NCBI GenBank assembly: GCA_001931535.1
Contig: CP016211.1
Location: 9,966,377-10,030,376 of the forward strand
DNA length: 64,000 nucleotides
DNA from: Minicystis rosea
GTDB lineage: Bacteria; Myxococcota_A; Polyangia; Polyangiales; Polyangiaceae
Reading direction: 5' to 3'
Part shown: piece after piece, positions 10,018-17,667 of the stretch
Layout of the letters: each line of letters starts with the position of its first letter
How positions within the stretch are numbered: position 1 is the stretch's first letter
Position numbers and translations under genes: made by a program
Notes under the pieces: generated by a model
The model's database searches: none
Seen by the model: only the letters and a program-made list of their open reading frames with translations
Told to the model about the DNA's origin: nothing

Positions 10018-10314
10018 TCAGGCGGTGCCGATGAGCTGGTCGAGCTTCTCGTTGATCTTCGACTCGACCGTCCCCTTCACCGCGCGGAGCAGGAAGGGCA
10101 GGTCGACCTCGACGCGCACGGCGCTCGGGTCCACGTAGACGACGCCGGTCGCGCCCTTGGCCGCGCCGCTCGGGGCGTCGAACTTGATCTGGTCGCCTTC
10201 CCAGCGCCAGCGGATGCCGAGCTTCTCCTCCATGCTCTTGGCGAGCTTCTCGGCGCGGGCCTTGGCCTCGCCCTTGTCGAGCGTGTGGGAACGGCGGATG
10301 TCGATGGTCGCCAT
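10018..10314 (-). CDS. Polyhydroxyalkanoic acid system family protein
   Basis: The 98-aa product starts MATIDIRRSHTLDKGEAKAR and has the compact layout of the PHA-granule-region family (PF09650/TIGR02610): a beta strand, an amphipathic helix, W-R-W-E-G-D strands and a C-terminal L-L-R-A-V-K-G-T-V-E-S-K-I helix. The family is small and cytoplasmic and is linked to polyhydroxyalkanoate metabolism or granules, with no proven reaction. I chose the ATG preceded by GAAGGACAGAGCC. A longer upstream frame exists but is Arg/Ser-rich and overlaps the PpiC gene, so it was discarded. The PpiC-type gene is 34 bases upstream on the same strand and may be co-transcribed. Confidence 0.8.
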   Translation of the reverse strand: MATIDIRRSHTLDKGEAKARAEKLAKSMEEKLGIRWRWEGDQIKFDAPSGAAKGATGVVYVDPSAVRVEVDLPFLLRAVKGTVESKINEKLDQLIGTA

Positions 10315-10348
10315 GGCTCTGTCCTTCCGTGGTGGGGTTGGTCGATTA

Positions 10349-10966
10349 CTACTCGATCCGGTGCACGATCCAATAGCCGCGAGGCGTGTCGACCGGATCG
10401 CTGACGCCATCCTTCGGCAGGCTGAAGAGCACGTACTCCGGTGCCGGCTCCAGCACGCCGCGGGGGATGCGGCCCGCGTTCTCCATCGAACCCTTGTCGC
10501 CCTTCTGGACGGTCGCCTTGAAGTCCTTCTTCGCGTCCGGGGCGAGCTGCTTGGCCAACTCCAGCGCGGCGTCGCGGCTGCGCGCGCTCGGCGGAGCGCC
10601 CTGCGCACCCTTGTACTGGACGAGGATGACGCCGAAAACCACGGACTTGGGCGCATCCGCGGCGACTGCGGGGGCCAGCGTCCCATCGATCAGCGTCACG
10701 CCCGCATCCGAAGTGGGAAACGGGTTGTCCTGCTGACCGGGGTTCTCCTCGCTGGGCGCGGGCTCGGGGCCGGCATCACGCGGACCGGCGGAGGCATCGG
10801 CGACGCCCGCGTCCACCACCGCGACGGCGCTGGCGCTCGCGGGCGGCGCGGGCGCCGGCTTCTCCTTGGGCGCGCGGCCGAGGAAGACCACGGCCACGAA
10901 TGCGGCGGTCACCGCGGCGAAGACCAGAGCCGACCACTTCTGCATAGGGCGGCGAGGCCGTAGCAT
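10349..10966 (-). CDS. PpiC-type (parvulin) peptidyl-prolyl isomerase, membrane-anchored
   Basis: The product has about 205 residues. An N-terminal membrane segment (residues about 12-29) is followed by a Pro/Ala-rich linker to about residue 100 and then a parvulin-like domain. That domain has V-V-F-G-V-I-L-V-Q-Y, an S-R-x-x-A helix, D-K-G-S-M in place of the usual G-G-D-L-G strand, I-P-R-G-V, an L-x-x-D-G-V-S-D-P-V-D-T segment and a final Y-W-I-V-H-R-I strand. Parvulins isomerise Xaa-Pro bonds in extracytoplasmic folding. The anchor and topology suggest the domain faces the periplasm. A second ATG seven codons downstream (MQKWSALVF) is an equally good start. Substitutions around the catalytic histidine positions leave activity uncertain. 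Confidence 0.7.
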   Translation of the reverse strand: MLRPRRPMQKWSALVFAAVTAAFVAVVFLGRAPKEKPAPAPPASASAVAVVDAGVADASAGPRDAGPEPAPSEENPGQQDNPFPTSDAGVTLIDGTLAPAVAADAPKSVVFGVILVQYKGAQGAPPSARSRDAALELAKQLAPDAKKDFKATVQKGDKGSMENAGRIPRGVLEPAPEYVLFSLPKDGVSDPVDTPRGYWIVHRIE

Positions 10967-11122
10967 AGTTTCGCAGGCGGGGGGCCGGAAACCCGAGCAG
11001 CCATGGGTGCTTCGACGTGCCCCACGCTGCCTCGGGCGATCACAGAAACGATCGCAAGCCCCCCCGGCCCTGGTAGATAAGGAAGCTCGGCGGAGGCGGC
11101 CCGGCGCGCGGGTTGAGCAAGC

Positions 11123-14100
11123 ATGGTCAAGGTCGAATGCGACGGTTGTAAAGCCCCCTACCAGATCGACGAAAAGCGCATCCCGCCCACCGGGCTGAAG
11201 ATGCGGTGCCCCAAGTGCGGCACCAACATCCTCGTGACCAAGCCGGGTGCCGGAGCCGACGATCTGCCGGCGGTTGCTGCTCCCAAGGCCGCTCCTCCCG
11301 GCGTCCCACCGCGTCCTCCGCCGCCGCGGATCCCGGCGCCGAAGGGCCCGCCGCCGGTGCCGAATCGACCGCCGCCGCCGCCGTCATTCGAGGCGGCCGA
11401 CATCGAGCCGGACAGCGATCGCCCGAGGACGCGCTCCGGCTTCGGCGAGATCGATCTGATGGTCGACCTCCCCGCGCCGGGCGCGTTCGCGGCCGCGGCC
11501 GACGAGGATCTTCCTGCCGTCCGCGCCCCGAGCGGGCCGCGAGGCGCACCTCCGCGCGCCACCCCGCCGATCGTGGCCGGCGGCTTCGGCGACGTCGATG
11601 TCGATCTGCCCGCCGTCCGCCCCGACGCGCCCATGGCGAGCCCGTACGGCCACAACCCCTACGCGGACACGGATCTCCCCGCCGTTTCGCACGGCGGCAG
11701 CTTCGGCGAGATCGATCTGCCGACGGCGCCCACGCCGCCGCCCGCGCGCATGGTGCGTGGCCGCACCGTGAACTTCGGCGACATCGATCTTCCGAGCGTG
11801 CCGCAGGGCATGGATCTGCCGCAGCCTGTGGGCGGCGGCGGCTTCGGTGAGATCGATCTCCCGCTCGCCTCGGACGACGGTGGGCTGCCCGCAGCCGCGC
11901 ACGGCGGCGGCCTCCCGATGCCTGCGCATGGCGGCGGCCTCCCGATGCCTGCACACGGCAGCGGCTTGCCGATGGCGGCGCATGGCAGCGGCTTCCCGAT
12001 GCCTGCGCATGGCAGCGGCCTCCCCATGCCCGCACACGGCGGCGGCTTGCCCATGCCCGTGCAAGGCAGCGGCTTGCCCATGCCCGCGCACGGCGGCGGC
12101 TTGCCGATGGCGGCGCACGGCGGCTTGCCCATGCCGGCGATGGGCACCGGCTATCCGATGCCCAGCGACAGCTTGCCCGCGCCCATGCCCGGCGGCGGCT
12201 TGCCGATGGTGCACGGCGACGTCGGTGAAGAGATCTCGCTCGGCGACGCTCCCCGCTCGCGTTCGAGCGCCTTCGACGACTCCGATCGCGCCGTCCCCGC
12301 GCAGATGGATGAGAGCGCCGCGCCCATGGGCAGCGTCGGCATCGATCTCGCCGGCCCCACGCGCACCACCGTCGGCGACGAGGCCGATCTCTCCGAGCTC
12401 GGCAGCGGCGGCCACGCGATGGCCCTCGCGGACGGCGACAAGCAGCGACGCGCCCCGCGTGAAGTGCGGGCCGTGGGCAAGCGTGGCAACGCGCGACAGG
12501 TCGGCATCGCCGCGGCGGTGCTCTTCATGCTCGCCGGCGGCGCCATGGCGCTCGTGCCCTCGATCGGCCCCTTCGGCTTCAACTTCGTCAAAGATCAAAT
12601 CAACGCAGGCAGCTACGCCGCCGCCCTCGACGGCCTCAAGAAGTCCACGAGCACGCAGCTCGACGAGGACACCTCCGGCGCGGTCGGCGCGGCCCTCGAT
12701 CGCTGCAAAGCGCTGCAACCGACGATGCCGCGCTTCGCGCCCGCGAAGGCTTATTGCGCGTTCATCGCCACGAACCGCAACCTCCGCTTCGGCAATCACA
12801 AAGAGGACGAAGCGTACGCCAAGCAGCTCCTCAAGGACGGCGCTGCCGAGGGCGGGCCTTCGGCCACGCTGGCGCAGGCCGCGCTCGACGCGCTCGCCGG
12901 CCAGGTGGCGAAGGGCCGCACCGCCGCCGCCTCCGTCGCCCAGAAAGCGCCGGCCGATCTCGATGCCGCCGTCACCCTCGCCAGCATCGAGCTCGCGATG
13001 AAGAGCGGCACCGCCGCCGTCGACGCCTGGAAGCAGGCCGCGAACATCAAGAAGAGCGCCCGCACCCTCTACGGCTTGGCGCGCGCGCACGCCGCCGCCG
13101 GCAACAACAAGGACGCGGTGGAGAGCGCGCAGGCGGCCCTCAAGGCCTCGCCCAAGCACGCCGGCGCGCGCCTCCTGCTCGCCAGCCTGACGTGGAACGA
13201 GCCCGGCAAAGAAGAGTCCGCGCTCGCGCTCCTCAAAGAGGTCACCGATCAAGGCAAGGCCATCGGCGACGGCGAGCTCATCGAAGCGCACACGCTCCTC
13301 GGTCGCATCCACCTCGCCAAGTCGCGCATCTCCGCGGCCGAGCAGGCCTTCGGCGCAGCCTTGAAGATGGATCCACTCTGGGTGCCCGCGCTCGTCGGCA
13401 ACGCCGAGCTCTTCTATCGATCGGGCCGCTTCTCCGAGGCGCTCTCGCGCTTCGAGGCCGCGAGCAAGGTCGACGACGGCAGCGTGCTCGCCAAGGTGGG
13501 CATGGCCAAGACCCTCATCTCGCTGGAGCGGATGAAGGAGGCCAAGGACATGCTCAAGAAGCTGCGGGAAGCGCAGCCGGGCGAGGCCCTGGTCACGCTC
13601 TGGCTCGGCCGCGCCGACGAAGTCCTCGGCAACAAGAAGGAGGCCGAGGCCGAGTTCGTCGAGGCCATCAAGCTCGGCGCGAACAAGCCCGAGGTCGTCG
13701 ACGCCTACGTGGCCTTGGCCCACCTGCTCTCGGGCGTGGGCCGCAACGACGACGCCAACGCGCGCCTCGCCGAAGCCTCGAAGAAGTTCCCCGACTCGCC
13801 CGCGCTCCACCGCGCCAAGGGCGAGGTCGCGCTCCAGCAAGGCCGCTACGAGCAAGCCAAGAACGAGTTCGAGGCCGCCCTCGGCAAGGAAGAAGATCTC
13901 GGCGCCCGCTTCCGCCTCGGCATCGCGCTCCGTCGCATGCGCAAGTTCGAGGAGGCCGGGCAGATCTTCGACAAGGTCGCCGAGATCGACAAGGACTACC
14001 CCGGCCTCGCGCTCGAGCGCGGCGTCCTCTTCCAGGAGACGGGCCAGAGCGACAAGGCCCTCGAGTCGTACCGCCAGGCCCTGCAAAAGGCCCCGAACGA

Positions 14101-14905
14101 CGTCGATTTGAAGCTGCGTGTCGGCTCGACGCAGGTCATCGCCGGTCAGACCAAAGAGGCCATCAAGATCCTCGAAGAGGTCCGCAAGGAGCGCCCCAAC
14201 TCCGCCGAGGCCAACCACTTCCTCGGCCGCGCCCTCCTCCTCCGCGGAACGAACCTGGCCGAGGCCATGCGCTACTTGGAGCTGGCCATGAACATCGACG
14301 CCAACCGCGCCGAATACATGCTCTACGTCGGCTGGGCCGCCAACGACTTGGCGCAGCCCGCCAAGGCGATGTCGGTGCTCAACAAGGCCATCGACCTCGA
14401 TCACGATCTCGGCGACGCCTACTGGCAACGCGGTGTCCTCCTGCAAAAGCAGGGCGCCAACATGGATGCCTTGAAGGATCTGCAAACCGCTTTGGAAAAG
14501 CGCCCTTCCCGCTTCGAGGCGTGGGCCACCATCGCGCTCTGCTATCAAGATCTCCAGAAGTGGCCCGACGCCGAGCATGCCTGGCGCCAAGCCATCGCCG
14601 GCAACGAGCAGAGCCCCGAATGGCACTTCCGTCTCGGTAAGCTCCTCTCGGCCCACGGCGTCCCGAGCACCTCTCTCCCTGAGCTCGAGCGCTCCGTCGA
14701 GCTCGCCGAAGCCGGTGAGCAGACCCGCTATCCCTGGATCTACGACGCCCACTTCCTGCTCGCCGAAGCCTATCGCCCGCAGCCGGCCAACAAGCAAAAG
14801 GCCATCGACCATTACAAGCGCTTCCTCGAGCTCGCCCCCCGCGACAACGCCTACGTGAGCGAAGCCCAAAAGGCCCTCGCAGGCCTCGGCGTCCGCGCGC
14901 AATAA
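11123..14905 (+). CDS. Zinc-ribbon (MJ0042-type) and TPR membrane protein, 1260 aa
   Basis: The N-terminus is a zinc ribbon of MJ0042 type with ligands C6, C9, C29 and C32 (C-D-G-C and C-P-K-C). Residues about 45-420 are low complexity, with a Pro-rich linker, several F-G-(E/D)-I-D-L-P motifs and a long run of G-x-G-L-P-M-P-A-H units. One membrane helix lies near residues 460-480 (AAAVLFMLAGGAMALV). Residues about 490-1255 are TPR repeats. With a cytoplasmic zinc ribbon, the TPR part would lie in the periplasm. The layout recalls zinc-ribbon/TPR proteins of myxobacterial motility and polarity machineries, but that link is only by architecture. It is divergent from the PpiC gene. Confidence 0.85.
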   Translation: MVKVECDGCKAPYQIDEKRIPPTGLKMRCPKCGTNILVTKPGAGADDLPAVAAPKAAPPGVPPRPPPPRIPAPKGPPPVPNRPPPPPSFEAADIEPDSDRPRTRSGFGEIDLMVDLPAPGAFAAAADEDLPAVRAPSGPRGAPPRATPPIVAGGFGDVDVDLPAVRPDAPMASPYGHNPYADTDLPAVSHGGSFGEIDLPTAPTPPPARMVRGRTVNFGDIDLPSVPQGMDLPQPVGGGGFGEIDLPLASDDGGLPAAAHGGGLPMPAHGGGLPMPAHGSGLPMAAHGSGFPMPAHGSGLPMPAHGGGLPMPVQGSGLPMPAHGGGLPMAAHGGLPMPAMGTGYPMPSDSLPAPMPGGGLPMVHGDVGEEISLGDAPRSRSSAFDDSDRAVPAQMDESAAPMGSVGIDLAGPTRTTVGDEADLSELGSGGHAMALADGDKQRRAPREVRAVGKRGNARQVGIAAAVLFMLAGGAMALVPSIGPFGFNFVKDQINAGSYAAALDGLKKSTSTQLDEDTSGAVGAALDRCKALQPTMPRFAPAKAYCAFIATNRNLRFGNHKEDEAYAKQLLKDGAAEGGPSATLAQAALDALAGQVAKGRTAAASVAQKAPADLDAAVTLASIELAMKSGTAAVDAWKQAANIKKSARTLYGLARAHAAAGNNKDAVESAQAALKASPKHAGARLLLASLTWNEPGKEESALALLKEVTDQGKAIGDGELIEAHTLLGRIHLAKSRISAAEQAFGAALKMDPLWVPALVGNAELFYRSGRFSEALSRFEAASKVDDGSVLAKVGMAKTLISLERMKEAKDMLKKLREAQPGEALVTLWLGRADEVLGNKKEAEAEFVEAIKLGANKPEVVDAYVALAHLLSGVGRNDDANARLAEASKKFPDSPALHRAKGEVALQQGRYEQAKNEFEAALGKEEDLGARFRLGIALRRMRKFEEAGQIFDKVAEIDKDYPGLALERGVLFQETGQSDKALESYRQALQKAPNDVDLKLRVGSTQVIAGQTKEAIKILEEVRKERPNSAEANHFLGRALLLRGTNLAEAMRYLELAMNIDANRAEYMLYVGWAANDLAQPAKAMSVLNKAIDLDHDLGDAYWQRGVLLQKQGANMDALKDLQTALEKRPSRFEAWATIALCYQDLQKWPDAEHAWRQAIAGNEQSPEWHFRLGKLLSAHGVPSTSLPELERSVELAEAGEQTRYPWIYDAHFLLAEAYRPQPANKQKAIDHYKRFLELAPRDNAYVSEAQKALAGLGVRAQ
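11914..12147 (+). repeat. Coding tandem repeat (G-x-G-L-P-M-P-A-H units)
   Basis: A degenerate tandem repeat of about 24-30 bases per unit encodes about ten copies of a G-(G/S)-G-L-P-M-(P/A)-A-H block within the low-complexity linker of the zinc-ribbon/TPR protein. Units differ mainly by Gly/Ser and Pro/Ala swaps, which is typical of slippage-prone coding minisatellites. Confidence 0.8.
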
Positions 14906-15033
14906 CCGCTCTCCGCCAAGGCGCGTCGGCCCGACACGCCTTCATCGCCTCCGCCCCCATCACCCCCGCCTCGGCGCCTCGGCGTCGAGCATCGGTATCC
15001 GCTCGCCCTCCGCGCGGAGCTCGACAGCCGCGC

Positions 15034-15062
15034 TTGACATTGTTCACCTAACGGTGAAATAT
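15034..15062 (+). promoter_or_regulatory. Sigma-70-like promoter of the VOC-ArsR-AHSA1 operon
   Basis: A perfect TTGACA at 15034-15039 is followed after 17 bases by AAATAT (15057-15062), in the AT-richest spot of the area. The first gene starts 42 bases downstream. Confidence 0.7.
15043..15058. promoter_or_regulatory. Probable ArsR-family operator
   Basis: TTCACC-TAAC-GGTGAA is a perfect 6-base inverted repeat lying between the -35 and -10 elements of the operon that encodes the ArsR-type regulator. Binding here would block RNA polymerase, so autorepression is inferred. No inducer can be named from the sequence. Confidence 0.65.
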
Positions 15063-15104
15063 TGTCGACGTAGCCAACCATCAAAGTCGACGAAAAGGAG
15101 CCTC

Positions 15105-15551
15105 ATGAAACCGACCCCTCCGGGCTGGCCGCGCATTTCCACGGCCCTCTATTACGAACGTGCTTCCGAGGCGATCGACTGGCTCTGTCGGGCCTTCGGG
15201 TTCGAGCTGCAGATGAAGGTCGAGGGCGACGGCGGGCGCATCGAGCACTCCGAGCTCACGTTCGGCGGCGGCCTCATCATGGTCGGCGAGTCCACGCGGG
15301 AGCGCTTTCCCTACCGGCGGAGCCCGACCCAAGTCGACGGCATCAACACCCAAAACATGATGGTCTACGTCGACGACGTCGAAGCGCATTGCCGCCGCGC
15401 CCGCGAGGCAGGCGCCACGATCGTGACCGAGCCCGAGACGCACGATTACGGCGAGGAACACTGGACCGATCGCGGATACGAGTGCGTCGACATCGGCGGT
15501 CATCACTGGTGGTTTTATCAACGCCTGCGCGATCCCAAGGCCAAGGCGTGA
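15105..15551 (+). CDS. VOC-family (glyoxalase/bleomycin-resistance-like) protein
   Basis: The 148-aa product has the beta-alpha-beta-beta-beta pattern of the vicinal oxygen chelate fold: Y-Y-E-R-A-S-E-A-I-D-W-L-C-R-A-F-G-F-E, L-T-F-G-G-G-L-I-M-V-G, M-V-Y-V-D-D-V-E-A-H and a closing D-I-G-G-H-H-W-W-F. Such proteins are metal-dependent enzymes or ligand binders; the substrate is unknown. The start is fixed by AAGGAG at 15095-15100. It is the first gene of a three-gene operon and overlaps the ArsR gene by four bases (GTGA). Confidence 0.88.
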   Translation: MKPTPPGWPRISTALYYERASEAIDWLCRAFGFELQMKVEGDGGRIEHSELTFGGGLIMVGESTRERFPYRRSPTQVDGINTQNMMVYVDDVEAHCRRAREAGATIVTEPETHDYGEEHWTDRGYECVDIGGHHWWFYQRLRDPKAKA

Positions 15552-15889
15552 CCGACGTCGACACCACCCTGGCGGCGCTCGCCGATCCCACGCGCCGCCG
15601 CGTCGTCGATCTCCTGCGCGAGCGCCCGCGCCGCGCCGGTGAGCTCTCGGACGCTCTATCCATGAGCCCACCGGCGATGAGCCGCCACCTGCGCGTGCTG
15701 CGCCAAGGGGGCCTCGTCGAGGAAGATCACGCCGGTGACGACGCCCGCGTGCGTGTCTATCGCCTCCGCCCGGAGCCCTTCGACGGGCTCCGTCGCTGGG
15801 TCGAAGACGTCGAGCAATTCTGGGGTGGCCAACTGGCCTCCTTCAAAGCGCACGCGGAGCGCACCCGCAAAAAGACGAGGGGCACATGA
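15548..15889 (+). CDS. ArsR-family transcriptional regulator
   Basis: The product has 113 aa and a winged helix typical of the ArsR/SmtB group. It opens with L-A-A-L-A-D-P-T-R-R-R-V-V-D-L-L, then has a recognition helix region L-S-M-S-P-P-A-M-S-R-H-L-R-V-L and a wing with D-D-A-R-V-R-V-Y-R-L. No metal-binding ELCVCDL-type motif is present. It resembles the subgroup paired with AHSA1 proteins, which sense something other than metals. It starts at a GTG inside the stop of the VOC gene and ends overlapping the ATG of the AHSA1 gene (ATGA). The operator palindrome upstream suggests autoregulation. Confidence 0.9.
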   Translation: MTDVDTTLAALADPTRRRVVDLLRERPRRAGELSDALSMSPPAMSRHLRVLRQGGLVEEDHAGDDARVRVYRLRPEPFDGLRRWVEDVEQFWGGQLASFKAHAERTRKKTRGT

Positions 15890-16395
15890 CCGCGCTCGCC
15901 AGCGACGCCGCCACCGTCTCGGTCTTCGTGGCCGTGACGCCTGAAGATGCTTTCGACGTCTTCACCAACGAGATCGATCTCTGGTGGAGACAAGGCCCCA
16001 AGTACCGCATCGCCGGCAAGCGGCGCGGTCAGCTCTTCTTCGAGGGTGGGGTCGGCGGCCGCATGTTCGAGACCTTCGAGACGACAGCCGGCTCACGCAC
16101 CATCGAAGTGGGCACAGTCCTGGTCTGGGATCCGCCGCGCAAGCTCGAGCTCGAATGGCGCGGGGTGAACTTCAAGCCCGGCGAAAAGACCTTCGTCGAA
16201 GTGTCCTTCCAGCCCTCGGGCGAAGGCACGATGGTCACCGTGCGCCACCATGGTTGGGCCGCCCTGCCCGACGATCACCCCGTCCGCCACGGCCTCACCG
16301 GCGCCGCCTTCAGCCGGATGATTGGCATGTTCTGGGGAGATCTGATGCGGTCTTTGCGCGAGCACGGCGCAACCCGAAGAGACCGAGAATCGTAG
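15886..16395 (+). CDS. SRPBCC/AHSA1-domain protein
   Basis: The 169-aa product shows the START-like SRPBCC fold of the Aha1 C-terminal family (PF08327): V-F-V-A-V-T-P-E-D-A-F-D-V-F-T, G-G-R-M-F-E-T-F, V-L-V-W-D-P-P-R-K-L-E-L-E-W and a long C-terminal helix around M-I-G-M-F-W-G-D-L-M-R-S-L. These bind small hydrophobic ligands. The gene is coupled by overlap to the ArsR regulator, a common trio with a VOC protein whose natural ligand is not established. Confidence 0.88.
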   Translation: MTALASDAATVSVFVAVTPEDAFDVFTNEIDLWWRQGPKYRIAGKRRGQLFFEGGVGGRMFETFETTAGSRTIEVGTVLVWDPPRKLELEWRGVNFKPGEKTFVEVSFQPSGEGTMVTVRHHGWAALPDDHPVRHGLTGAAFSRMIGMFWGDLMRSLREHGATRRDRES

Positions 16396-16422
16396 ACAAC
16401 CATTCTCGATCCTCGGTCCGCA

Positions 16423-17511
16423 TCAACCATTCTGGCCCAGCTTCCCCACCACCCGCTCCGTCTCGGCGACGAGCGCCTGCAAACACTCCTCCGCCGATCG
16501 CCGGCGGGCGAGAGGCGCCGCCTGTCCGGCCCAGAGCGCGAGATACTCCGGCAAACCACGCTCGAATCCGACCCTCCGAATCGACGACATCAGCCAATTC
16601 TGGAGTGGATAGGGCGGCAGCTCCGGCTCGAGCGGGCGGAGCTCGGTCAGCAAACGATTGACGATCCCGCGGGCCAACCGCCCCGAGAAGGCGCGCGTCA
16701 GCGCCGTGCGCCGCGACACCGGCTGCCCGAGGATGGCCTTGTGGACGGGAGGCGCCCCCGATTCGTGGGTCGCGAGGAAGGCCGTGCCGACCTGCACGCC
16801 CGACGCGCCCAGCGCGAGCGCCGCGGCCACGCCACGACCATCGGCGACACCGCCGGCCGCGACGACGGGCGCCGAGACGGCGTCCACCACTTGAGGAATC
16901 AGCGAGAACGTGCCCACCAACGACTCTTCCGCCGGCGCGAGGAAGGCGCCGCGATGCCCACCGGCGTCGCTTCCGGAAGCGACGATGACGTCGACGCCGG
17001 CGCGATCGAGCGCGATGGCCTCGTCCACCGTGATGGCCGTGCCGAACGTGACGATGCCGCGGGCGCGCGCCTCCGCGATCACCTCGGCGGACGGCACGCC
17101 GAAGATGAAGCTCAGCACCGGCGGCCGAGCATCGAGCGCGGCCGCGACCTGATCTTCGTAGCGCTGACCGATGGTCGCCGGGCGCGCGGGCTCGGGCAGA
17201 TCGAGCGCGCGGAAATAAGGGCGGAGGCGGGCGACGTGCTCGGCGAAGTCATCGCCGAAACGCAGCTCGCGCTCGCCGGCAAGCGGCACCCACAGGTTGA
17301 TCACGAAGGGCCCTGCGGTGCGATCTCGAAGGGCCGCGACGGTGGCGCCGATCTGCGCGGGCGAGAGCGCATGCGCGCCGAAGGAGCCGAGCCCGCCGGC
17401 GTTGGTCACCGCGGCGGCGAGATCGACCGTGGAGTAACCGCCCCCGAAGGCGCCTTGCACGATTGGATAGCGGAGGCTCAAGAGCTTGGTGAAGCGCGTG
17501 TCGGTCCACAT
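16423..17511 (-). CDS. Nitronate monooxygenase family FMN enzyme
   Basis: The 362-aa TIM-barrel flavoprotein belongs to the 2-nitropropane dioxygenase/nitronate monooxygenase family. Visible motifs are P-I-V-Q-G-A-F near the start, D-V-I-V-A-S-G-S-D-A-G-G-H-R-G containing the family His, and the phosphate-binding stretch G-G-V-A-D-G-R-G-V-A-A-A-L-A-L-G-A-S-G-V-Q-V-G-T-A-F. Members oxidise alkyl nitronates with FMN and oxygen, or reduce other substrates. The start is preceded by GAAGGAG. It is divergent from a LysR-type gene that probably controls it. Confidence 0.88.
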   Translation of the reverse strand: MWTDTRFTKLLSLRYPIVQGAFGGGYSTVDLAAAVTNAGGLGSFGAHALSPAQIGATVAALRDRTAGPFVINLWVPLAGERELRFGDDFAEHVARLRPYFRALDLPEPARPATIGQRYEDQVAAALDARPPVLSFIFGVPSAEVIAEARARGIVTFGTAITVDEAIALDRAGVDVIVASGSDAGGHRGAFLAPAEESLVGTFSLIPQVVDAVSAPVVAAGGVADGRGVAAALALGASGVQVGTAFLATHESGAPPVHKAILGQPVSRRTALTRAFSGRLARGIVNRLLTELRPLEPELPPYPLQNWLMSSIRRVGFERGLPEYLALWAGQAAPLARRRSAEECLQALVAETERVVGKLGQNG

Positions 17512-17642
17512 GGCTGGCTCCTTCGATGGCCGCAGGGCGGCTCGACGTGCTCGTCGGCCGCGCGCCGCGTGCTCCGCGCGGGCTCGGTGCTCGGAAGCTA
17601 GGCTTCGATGTCGTTTCGATCCAATGAATATTTGTAAACGAG

Positions 17643-17663
17643 TCGTTCTCGATCCAAGAACGA
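17643..17663. promoter_or_regulatory. Inverted repeat, likely LysR-type operator
   Basis: TCGTTCT-CGATCCA-AGAACGA is a perfect 7-base inverted repeat. Its inner part TTCT-N7-AGAA fits the T-N11-A layout of LysR sites. It ends five bases before the LysR-type ATG, in the intergenic region shared with the nitronate monooxygenase gene, so autoregulation and control of both genes is inferred. Confidence 0.55.
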
Positions 17664-17667
17664 TGGA

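Noticed and set aside
10315..10686. Extended N-terminus for the PHA-system protein, giving 222 aa.
   Set aside because: The extra 124 residues are Ser/Arg-rich, overlap the PpiC gene and precede a clear start with ribosome site.
14919..14943. Hairpin AAGGCG/CGCCTT after the zinc-ribbon/TPR gene as a terminator.
   Set aside because: Six-base stem with a large loop and no T-tract is too weak to call.
16398..16440. Recurrent AACCATTCT near 16398, 16428, 35554 and 51144 as a possible repeat family.
   Set aside because: A 9-mer with variable flanks is too short to separate from chance; one copy is coding.
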